64,000 nucleotides of DNA from Herpetosiphon aurantiacus DSM 785 (GTDB lineage Bacteria > Chloroflexota > Chloroflexia > Chloroflexales > Herpetosiphonaceae). Location of the stretch: NCBI GenBank assembly GCA_000018565.1, contig CP000875.1:4975199-5039198 (forward strand), in the 5' to 3' direction. Position 1 is the stretch's first letter; every line of letters begins with the position of its first letter. This document shows positions 58,601-64,000 of this stretch, in pieces. Under the pieces are notes generated by a model that saw only the letters and a list, made by a program, of their open reading frames with translations, was not told the DNA's origin and searched no databases. A program made the translations under genes and the position numbers.

Positions 58601-61600
58601 TCGGCCAAAACGGCGACCGCGCTGGAGGCAGCGACCACGAATCTGGCGGCCCATCTGGAGGAGCAGCCGACGGTGAATCTGGCTGATGTGGCCCACACGC
58701 TCCAGGTTGGGCGGCGGGTGTTTGAGCACCGCCGGGTCGTGGTCGCCCGCGATGCGACGAGCGCTGCGGCGCTGTTGCGGAGCGGCGATGCGCGGCGGGT
58801 GCTGACGCTGGCACAAAAGCCGACCAGTCGGGGTGTGGCCTTCGTGTTCCCGGGTGTGGGCGACCACTACGTCGGGATGGCGGAGGGATTATACGCGACC
58901 GAGGGAGTATTCCGCGCGACGGTTGACCGCTGCTGCGCGCTGCTGACGCCACTGCTCGGATCGCCCATTCGGAAGGAAATTTACCCCGATGGTGGTGTTC
59001 CCGCCCAGACCGGCGTCGACCTGCGTGCTATGCTGCGCGAGGACGCGACGCCGGGGTCGGCGGGGCGCTTGCACCAGACGGCGTGGGCACAACCGGCGGT
59101 GTTCGTGGTGGAGTATGCGTTGGCGCAGCTGCTGGCGAGCTGGGGCATCCGGCCGCAGGCGTTGCTCGGCTACAGCGTGGGTGAGTACGTGGCGGCGACG
59201 GTCGCTGGGGTGTTGAGCCTGGAGGATGCCTTGACCCTAGTCGCCAAGCGTGCCCAGTGGATTCAGGCCCAGCCGGCCGGATCGATGCTGGCGGTGAGCT
59301 TGAGTGCCGAGGCGATCGGTACGTATGTGGGCGGCGCGGTGGCGCTGGCGGTGGTCAATAGCCCGATGACCTGTGTCCTGGCCGGTCCCCAGTCCGCGTT
59401 GGAGGCAGTGAAAACCCGCTTGGACGGTGATGAGGTGGCCAGCCGCTGGCTGGAAACGAGCCACGCCTTCCACTCGCCGATGTTGGCGCCGGTGCAGGCC
59501 GAGCTGACCGCACTGGCTGGTACGCTGCGGCTCCAAGCACCGCGCATCCCGTATGTCTCCAACATCACCGGCACCTGGATCACCGATGCGGAAGCGACCG
59601 ACCCGGGCTACTGGGCACGGCATATGGTCGAGACGGTGCAGTTTGCGGACGGCGTTGGCACGCTGCTGGCCGATGCCCAGCTCGTGGTGCTGGAAGTGGG
59701 GCCGGGGCAGGCGCTGGGGTCGTTTATCCGGCAGCACCCGGCCTGCGGGCGCGACCGGTTCGGCCAGATCGTGGCCACGGTGCGTGGGATGACGGACACG
59801 AGCGATGACCTGGAGGTGTTGTTGAGCGCGCTGGGGCGGCTGTGGCTACACGATGTGGTGGTCGATTGGGCCGGCTTCCGTGGCAGCGAAGTCCGCCAGC
59901 GTATCCCGTTGCCCACCTACCCCTTCGAGCGCCAGCGCTTCTGGATCGAGCCTGATCTGACCCCGCGGCCGGGTAGCGGGCCGAAACTTCGACGATTTGA
60001 TGCGGGCGACTGGTATGCCGTGCCCTCGTGGAAGCGCGCGGTCGCCCATAATATCGTCAACAACGGCTCGCTGACCGAGCCGGGGTGCTGGCTGGTGCTG
60101 GTGGATGGCGAAGGACTGGCCACCAGGTTGACCGCTTGGCTGGAAGATCGCGGCCAGACCGTGATCGCGGTCACACCTGGCGCGGCCTTCACCCAGCACA
60201 GCGCAACGGCGTATACCGTGCGTCCCGCCAGCCGTGAGGACTTCACTGCCTTGTTGCAGACGCTGGAACGCCAAGGCCAGACGCCTAGCCGCGTTGTCCA
60301 CGCCTGGTTGGCGACCGCCGGCGACCCCGCCGCGGACGAAACCGCCGCCGGATTCGATCATACGCTCCAGCACGGCTTCTACAGCCTGCTGGCGCTGGCC
60401 CAAGCGCTGGGCGACCAGGGTGTCGAGTGGTGCGAGATCAACGCCGTCACCGTAGCTATGCAGGAGGTCACTGGACAGGAAGATCTGCGCATCGCCGCCG
60501 CCACGGTGATCGGGCCGTGCAAGATTATTCCGGTCGAGTATCCCAATCTGACCGCGCGCTCCATCGATATCTTGCTGCCGGCCAGCCCCGCTGAGCGGGC
60601 GACCCTGGTCGCGCAGCTGGGCGCCGAACTGGCCACTCCGCCGACCGGTGACCAGGTCGCCTTCCGCGGCGCCCATCGCTGGGTTCAGATGATGGAGCCG
60701 GTTGCGCTGCCGGCAGTGCCCGCGTCGCATCCGCGCTTGCGGACGGGCGGGGTGTACCTGCTGACCGGCGGCCTGGGCGGGATCGCCCTCGGCTTGGCCC
60801 GCGACCTGGCGGCGACGCTGCGGGCCAAGCTGGTGCTGGTCAACCGCTCCGGCCTGCCCGACCGTGCCACCTGGCCGGCGCTGCTCGAACGCGACGGTGC
60901 CGAGCAGGGCATGGGGCGGCGCATCCAGCAGGTGCTGGATCTGGAGGCGCTGGGCGCGGAGGTGCTGGTCATTCAGGCCGACGTCACCGATGCGGTGGCG
61001 ATGGCGCGGGCGGTGGCTGAGGCCCAGGCACGCTTCGGGACGATCCACGGTGTGCTCCACACGGCCGGCGTGCCCGGCGTGGGCTTGATGCAGCTTAAGG
61101 ATGCCGCGACGGCAGCGGCTGAGCTGGCGCCCAAGGTTCAGGGCACGCTGGCGCTGACTCGGGCGTTGGCCGGGGTGCCGCTGGATTTCTTGGTGTTGTT
61201 CTCGTCGGTGACGTCGGCGACGGGCGGCGGGCCGGGCCAAGTGGCCTACTGTGCCGCCAACGCCTTCCTCGACGCCTACGCCCGCAAGCATGCCACCGAC
61301 CACGGTCAGACCGTCGCGGTGAGCTGGGGCGAATGGCTATGGGATGCCTGGTCCGAGGGTTTGCAAGGCTTCGCACCCGAGGTTCAGGCAGAATTCCGGG
61401 CCTACCGCAAGAACTTTGGGATCACCTTCGCCGAAGGCGCCGAGGCGCTGCGCCGCATCCTGGCCTGCCAGATTCCGCACCTGTTTGTGACGACCGAAGA
61501 CCTGTTGAATATGTTTGAGGGCAGCAAACGCTCGGCGGCGCGGACGCAAGCCGAGCCAACCGAACAACAGGCGCGAACCCGTTATCCGCGGCCCGAGGTC

Positions 61601-61957
61601 GGCTCGTTTGTCGAGCCGCAAGGCGAGTTGGAGCAAAGCATCGCGCGGGTCTGGGCTGATGTCTTGGCGATCGAGGCGATTGGTGCCAACGATAACTTCT
61701 TCGATCTCGGTGGCAACTCGCTGCTGGGAATTGGTCTGATCAATCAACTGCGCCGAAATCTCAAATTGGAGAAACTGCCGGCACACGTCCTGTACGAGGC
61801 TCCGACCGTCGCCACACTGGCGGACTATATCAATCAATCGACACACCCCACGGGTTCAAGCGCGGTTCATCTTCCCGATCTTGACGAGGAAGCCGACAAG
61901 CGCGAAGAACAGTTCGATTTCTTCAAAGACAGAGCTCAAATGGAGGAGCTGACATGA
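52631..61957 (+). CDS. Bimodular type I PKS, modules M12 and M13 (KS-AT-KR-ACP twice)
   Basis: From ATG 52631 it encodes 3108 residues. M12: KS Cys185 in QTFCSTS; AT Ser647 in GYSLG; alpha KR Tyr1336; ACP Ser1482. M13: C-type KS Cys1718; AT Ser2182 in GYSVG; beta KR Tyr2873 with TGGLGGIA (Ala2719); ACP Ser3030. Both ATs carry HAFHS, so malonyl-CoA is predicted. The first KS is atypical in its N-terminal half: it has VSMAGRFPG where the others have GMAGRFPG, and IDPQYRL where the others have MDPQHRL. The M12 KR is a mosaic, with a structural half unlike the other alpha KRs and a cofactor-binding part nearly identical to them. The tail (DKREEQFDFFKDRAQMEEL) differs from genes 5 and 6 and overlaps gene 8 by ATGA. 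Predicted output is two beta-hydroxy units. Confidence 0.96.
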   Translation: MTDRAAYDDAYDTAIAIVSMAGRFPGASNVDAFWQNLVAGVRSILPIADEDMLAMGMDPAVLRDPQYVKAGAFVDDVDLFDASFFGYTPREAEIIDPQYRLFLECAWEGLERAGYDLETYRGAIGMFAGSGHPTYALENIASNPSIREWAGDLQVNINNEKDSLATIVSYKLNLRGPSVAVQTFCSTSLVAVHMACQSLLTYECNIALGGGSALNLQQGLGYFYQEGGILSPDGRCRTFDAQAQGSVMGSGVGVVVLKRFEDALNDGDTIYAIIRGSAINNDGIRKVGYTAPGLGGQSSVISTAHQRAGVAPESIGYIEAHGTATPLGDSIELAALIKAFERKTTRQQFCALGSVKPNVGHLDRASGVTGLIKTTMALYHRQLPPNLDFERTSPDIDLASSPFYVNTQLREWAAEAGSVRRAGVNSFGLGGTNVHVVLEEAPAPAPVAPARPAQLLVLSAKTATALEAMTDNLAAYLAGAPADLADVAFTLQIGRTGFNHRRIVAGTSAADVRAALEQRDGRRVLSATQTGRNRPVAFVFPGVGDHYADMAKTLYATEAVFREAVDQCAELLAPRLGQDLRAALYPADQPAAAAAHTLFAATAASSRVAGALHQTALAQPAVFVVEYALVQLLANWGIRPQALLGYSLGEYVAATVAGVLSLEDALTLVAMRAQWIQAQPHGAMLAVSLGAEAIQPYLNTEVALAVVNSPMTCVLAGPQAALEAVKIRLEEDEVASRWLETSHAFHSPMLAPVAAELTALVRTLQLQTPKIPYISNVTGTWITDAQATDPSYWARHMVETVQFADGVGTLLADAQLALLEVGPGQALGSFIRQHPTCGRDRFGQIVATLPVAAEATNDLVALLNGLGRLWLAGVPVDWAGFHGGAARQRVPLPTYPFERKRFWIDVQRPEKAAALAETTAGRKPDIADWFYQPAWVRAELLGAPVKPGCWLVFADQHGLGNAVGQRLILAGHRVVQIEAGSDFVQFDEQHFQIRPGQIDDYQNLLKTAIGAGYLPTHVLHLWSLAPAAGRATGSGRFAAIQEYGFTSLLNLAFALGSQLIDDPVELLVATASIQAVDPSDLPDADNATILGACTVIGQENLSITVRNIDLSLPADLNSAELPVAALVAECQKQNSDLHVAYRGNQRFVQQYQPLRLEVPESPAVRPGGVYVITGGLGGVGLVLAEHLARTAQAKLVLVGRQGLPERAAWDAWLREHGADDATSQRIQRVRMIEAAGGSVLVVAADVAMVAGFQRVIAATEQQFGSINGVLHAAGISDSTAYNLIQLLEQATYAAHFQPKVYGLYALEAALGDRPLDFCVLFSSISAVLGGLGFAGYAAANCFIDAFTERHNRTHAVPWVSVNWDTWQLKVGQHDVIGATVAQYEMSPAEGAAAFERVAAARGHTQIVNSTGDLDARIRQWVRLESVRADAAAAADTAVQTVPRGTPLSSSEYEQRVAMVWQQILGIDEVGIDDNFFDLGGNSLVALQLVTRLKKELKTQIPMVALFEAPTVRAMSQLLRPETAPDVDQQALLLQQRREQTRQTVQADGLAIIGMVGRFPGASSVEELWQNLHNGVESTTHFTDEELVASGVNPLEIRHPDYVKSRPILKDDVSLFDAAFFGYTPREAEFLDPQQRLFHECAWEALEQAGYDTQRYPGLVGVFGGTNMNAYLNRIARDPRSDGHITEIITLENDKDALATNVAYKLNLRGPSFAVQTFCSTSLVATHLACRSLRHGECDIALAGGVSVRVPVNTGYLYEEGDQVSPDGHCRTFDANAGGATFGDGVAIVVLKRLADALADGDTIHAVIRGSAINNDGGLKVGYTAPSVVGQAAVVQAALADANLAADAISYVEAHGTATKLGDPIEVAALTKAYRTTTDKVGFCAISSVKPNVGHLDRAAGATGLIKTVMALKHNVIPATLHFQTPNPEIDFASSPFFVPTALTPWTRNGTPRRAGVNSLGVGGTNAHVIVEEAPQVGPSGPGRAVELLVLSAKTATALEAATTNLAAHLEEQPTVNLADVAHTLQVGRRVFEHRRVVVARDATSAAALLRSGDARRVLTLAQKPTSRGVAFVFPGVGDHYVGMAEGLYATEGVFRATVDRCCALLTPLLGSPIRKEIYPDGGVPAQTGVDLRAMLREDATPGSAGRLHQTAWAQPAVFVVEYALAQLLASWGIRPQALLGYSVGEYVAATVAGVLSLEDALTLVAKRAQWIQAQPAGSMLAVSLSAEAIGTYVGGAVALAVVNSPMTCVLAGPQSALEAVKTRLDGDEVASRWLETSHAFHSPMLAPVQAELTALAGTLRLQAPRIPYVSNITGTWITDAEATDPGYWARHMVETVQFADGVGTLLADAQLVVLEVGPGQALGSFIRQHPACGRDRFGQIVATVRGMTDTSDDLEVLLSALGRLWLHDVVVDWAGFRGSEVRQRIPLPTYPFERQRFWIEPDLTPRPGSGPKLRRFDAGDWYAVPSWKRAVAHNIVNNGSLTEPGCWLVLVDGEGLATRLTAWLEDRGQTVIAVTPGAAFTQHSATAYTVRPASREDFTALLQTLERQGQTPSRVVHAWLATAGDPAADETAAGFDHTLQHGFYSLLALAQALGDQGVEWCEINAVTVAMQEVTGQEDLRIAAATVIGPCKIIPVEYPNLTARSIDILLPASPAERATLVAQLGAELATPPTGDQVAFRGAHRWVQMMEPVALPAVPASHPRLRTGGVYLLTGGLGGIALGLARDLAATLRAKLVLVNRSGLPDRATWPALLERDGAEQGMGRRIQQVLDLEALGAEVLVIQADVTDAVAMARAVAEAQARFGTIHGVLHTAGVPGVGLMQLKDAATAAAELAPKVQGTLALTRALAGVPLDFLVLFSSVTSATGGGPGQVAYCAANAFLDAYARKHATDHGQTVAVSWGEWLWDAWSEGLQGFAPEVQAEFRAYRKNFGITFAEGAEALRRILACQIPHLFVTTEDLLNMFEGSKRSAARTQAEPTEQQARTRYPRPEVGSFVEPQGELEQSIARVWADVLAIEAIGANDNFFDLGGNSLLGIGLINQLRRNLKLEKLPAHVLYEAPTVATLADYINQSTHPTGSSAVHLPDLDEEADKREEQFDFFKDRAQMEELT
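57977..59955 (+). repeat. C-type KS-AT block, copy 5 (M13)
   Basis: Offset 14035 from copy 3. A patch near 58990-59035 (GVPAQTGVDLRAML) is specific to this copy; the rest is close to M6 and M8. Confidence 0.9.
60719..61372 (+). repeat. Beta-type KR catalytic block, copy 4 (M13)
   Basis: Same boundaries as copy 1. The cofactor loop Ala codon is at 60785 and the catalytic Tyr at 61247. Confidence 0.85.
61942..61948 (+). promoter_or_regulatory. Ribosome binding site of gene 8, inside the end of gene 7
   Basis: GGAGGAG lies 5 bases before ATG 61954, which overlaps the gene 7 stop as ATGA (61954-61957). Confidence 0.6.
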
Positions 61958-64000
61958 CGGGTTCGACAGCAACGAACTACAATGGAGCGGTCGCGATCAT
62001 TGGGATAACAGGGCGCTTCCCCGATGCCCGTGACGTGGCTGCCTTCTGGCAGAATCTGGTCGCGGGGGTGCGGTCAATCCGCTCTTTCACCGATGCGGAA
62101 CTGCTGGCAGCGGGCGTCGATCCCGAGGTCTTGAACGATCCGAACTTTGTTAAGCATGGAACCAGGCTCGATGACATCGAGCTGTTCGACGCGGCGTTCT
62201 TCGGCTACACGCCACGCGAAGCCGAGGTGATGGACCCACAGCACCGCCTGTTCTTGGAGTGCGCCTGGCAGGCTCTTGAGCAGGCCGGCTACGATCCGGA
62301 AGGGTTCCGCGGGGCGATCGGTGTGTTCGCCGGCTCGGCGACCTCGACCTACAGGGGCAATAACCTCCATACCAATCGCGAGATCGCCGAGGCGGCCGGC
62401 GGCCTGCAACTGGCCGTCGGCAACGATGTCGACTCGCTGGCGTCGACCGTGTCGTACAAGCTGAACCTGCGCGGGCCGAGCGTGGCGGTGCAGACGTTCT
62501 GTTCGACCTCGCTGGTCGCAGTCCATATGGCCTGCCAGAGCCTGCTCACCTATGAGTGTGGCCTGGCACTAGCCGGCGGCGCTGTGATCGCCGTGCCACA
62601 GGGCGAGGGGTACATGTACCAGGAAGGCGGCATCCTGTCGCCCGATGGACACTGCCGCACCTTCGATGCCAAGGCCCAGGGCAGCGTGATGAGCAATGGC
62701 GTTGGGGTGGTGCTGCTGAAGCGCATGACCGATGCATTGAAGGATGGCGACACGATCTACGCGGTTATCCGCGGGTCGGCGGTCAACAACGACGGCATCC
62801 GCAAGGTCGGCTACACCGCCCCTGGCTTGAATGGCCAGTCATCAGTGATTACCATCGCCCAGAGCCGGGCCAAGGTCGCCCCGGAAACGGTCAGCTATAT
62901 TGAGGCCCACGGAACGGCCACGCCGCTTGGCGACTCGATCGAACTGGCCGCCTTGATCAAAGCGTTTGAGCGCGGCGCGCCACGCAAACAATCCTGCGCG
63001 CTGGGGTCGGTGAAGCCCAACATGGGGCACCTCGACCGGGCGTCGGGGGTGACGGGCCTGATCAAAACGACCATGGCTTTGCACCACCGCCAGCTGCCGC
63101 CCAACCTTGATTTCGAGGCGCCTAGCCCGGATATTGATCTGGCCAACAGCCCGTTCTACGTCAACACGCAACTGCGCGAGTGGCCGGCCAACGGCGCTGC
63201 GCCGCGCCGGGCCGGCGTCAACTCGTTTGGTCTGGGCGGCACCAACGTCCACGTCGTGCTGGAGGAAGCGCCTGCACCGGCGCCCGTGGCTCCGGCTCGC
63301 CCGGCCCAGTTGCTGGTGCTGTCGGCCAAGACCGCGACCGCCCTGGAGGCCATGACCGACAACTTGGCCGCCTATCTGGCCGGCGCCCCCGTCGATCTGG
63401 CCGACGTGGCCTTTACCCTCCAGGTTGGTCGCGCGGGCTTCAACCACCGCCGCATCCTGGTCGGCGACAGCGTGGCCGATGTCCGCGCCGCGTTGGTGGC
63501 AAAGGATTCGCGGCGCGTGCTGAGCGCCACGCAGACTGGACGCAACCGGCCGGTGGCGTTTGTGTTCCCCGGCGTGGGCGACCATTACGCCGGCATGGCC
63601 GGGACGCTGTACGCGACCGAGGCGGTCTTCCGCGAGGCGGTTGATCAGTGTGCCGAATTGCTGGCCCCGCGCCTTGGCCAGGATCTGCGCGCCGCCCTGT
63701 ATCCCGCCGATCAGCCGGCCGCAACCGCGGCCCACACGCTGTTTGCGGCTACTGCGGCGAGCAGTCGTGTGGCGGGAGCGCTGCATCAGACGGCGCTGGC
63801 CCAGCCGGCGGTGTTTGTGGTCGAGTACGCGCTGGTCCAACTGCTGGCGAGCTGGGGTATCCGGCCGCAAGCGCTGCTCGGCTATAGTCTGGGCGAATAC
63901 GTCGCGGCGACGGTCGCCGGGGTGTTGAGCCTGGAGGACGCGCTGACCTTGGTGGCCAAACGCGCCCAGTGGATCCAAGCCCAGCCGCATGGCGCGATGC
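61954..64000 (+). CDS. Type I PKS, module M14 (KS-AT start, 3' truncated by the window edge)
   Basis: The frame opens at ATG 61954 (MTGSTATNYNGAVAIIG) and runs off the end of the window after 682 codons. It holds a complete N-type KS (Cys183 in QTFCSTS, HGTAT, and KPNMGHL with Met where the others have Ile or Val) and the first part of an AT (GVGDHY, nucleophile Ser645 in GYSLG). The HAFHS region and everything after it lie beyond the edge, so extender choice and reduction cannot be read. The KS and linker are nearly identical to those of M9 and M12 in many stretches. The N-type KS shows a new protein begins here, so at least one more module follows and the assembly line is not finished at M13. 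Confidence 0.93.
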   Translation, partial: MTGSTATNYNGAVAIIGITGRFPDARDVAAFWQNLVAGVRSIRSFTDAELLAAGVDPEVLNDPNFVKHGTRLDDIELFDAAFFGYTPREAEVMDPQHRLFLECAWQALEQAGYDPEGFRGAIGVFAGSATSTYRGNNLHTNREIAEAAGGLQLAVGNDVDSLASTVSYKLNLRGPSVAVQTFCSTSLVAVHMACQSLLTYECGLALAGGAVIAVPQGEGYMYQEGGILSPDGHCRTFDAKAQGSVMSNGVGVVLLKRMTDALKDGDTIYAVIRGSAVNNDGIRKVGYTAPGLNGQSSVITIAQSRAKVAPETVSYIEAHGTATPLGDSIELAALIKAFERGAPRKQSCALGSVKPNMGHLDRASGVTGLIKTTMALHHRQLPPNLDFEAPSPDIDLANSPFYVNTQLREWPANGAAPRRAGVNSFGLGGTNVHVVLEEAPAPAPVAPARPAQLLVLSAKTATALEAMTDNLAAYLAGAPVDLADVAFTLQVGRAGFNHRRILVGDSVADVRAALVAKDSRRVLSATQTGRNRPVAFVFPGVGDHYAGMAGTLYATEAVFREAVDQCAELLAPRLGQDLRAALYPADQPAATAAHTLFAATAASSRVAGALHQTALAQPAVFVVEYALVQLLASWGIRPQALLGYSLGEYVAATVAGVLSLEDALTLVAKRAQWIQAQPHGAM

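Noticed and set aside
25261-59955. Repeated blocks as a mobile element or CRISPR array
   Set aside because: The repeats are in-frame catalytic domains of PKS modules several kb long, without inverted ends, transposase or short spacers.
61400-64000. A release thioesterase at the end of gene 7
   Set aside because: After the M13 ACP there is only a short charged tail, followed by an ATGA overlap and a new KS, so the line continues.
2820-64000. The roughly 250-residue segment before each KR as an inactive DH or methyltransferase
   Set aside because: It matches the structural half expected of KR domains (DWFYRPxW or SWKR start, followed by a Rossmann-like half) and has no HxxxGxxxxP or SAM-binding motif.

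Overview
The window is one continuous stretch of a giant type I modular polyketide synthase (PKS) locus. Every real gene lies on the + strand, and the six internal gene junctions are either short overlaps or gaps of 85 bases or less. Both ends cut through PKS genes, so the loading module, the release domain (no thioesterase is seen) and any tailoring, transport or regulatory genes lie outside. The DNA is visibly GC-rich. The organism cannot be fixed from sequence alone: it is a bacterium with a large specialised-metabolite locus. The KS/AT/KR subtypes resemble those of non-actinobacterial PKS and NRPS-PKS hybrids (Chloroflexota, Myxococcota, Cyanobacteriota); this is a low-confidence inference.

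Layout, with modules numbered from the left edge. Gene 1 (1-5838, 5' end missing) is a fully reducing module M1: KS-AT-DH-ER-KR-ACP. Gene 2 (5831-15223) has M2 and M3. Gene 3 (15236-19984) has M4. Gene 4 (19981-29253) has M5 and M6. Gene 5 (29250-38519) has M7 and M8. Gene 6 (38605-52545) has M9, M10 and M11. Gene 7 (52631-61957) has M12 and M13. Gene 8 (61954 to the window edge) begins M14. M2 to M13 are all KS-AT-KR-ACP with no DH, ER or methyltransferase. All the ATs after M1 carry the malonyl-type HAFHS motif, and all the KRs keep a Lys-Ser-Tyr-Asn set. If the line is collinear and every KR works, M2-M13 would lay down twelve consecutive beta-hydroxy ketide units, a long 1,3-polyol, after the saturated unit from M1.

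The modules fall into two lineages. Protein-starting KS domains are one type (N-type) and internal KS domains another (C-type). Every internal module carries an alpha-type KR-ACP and every protein-terminal module a beta-type KR-ACP. The line therefore looks like repeated duplication of a bimodular alpha-beta gene. Gene 3 looks like a collapsed version and gene 6 an expanded one. Long blocks are nearly identical at DNA level, including a 2-kb KS-AT block present five times, while short patches inside them are strongly divergent.

The two junctions flanking gene 6 are a duplicated 155-bp segment. Each copy contains a 30-codon mini-ORF joined by ATGA overlaps to the PKS gene before and after it. 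As a result the C-terminal tails of genes 5 and 6, and the N-terminal heads of genes 6 and 7, are essentially the same, which raises the question of how chain transfer order is kept.
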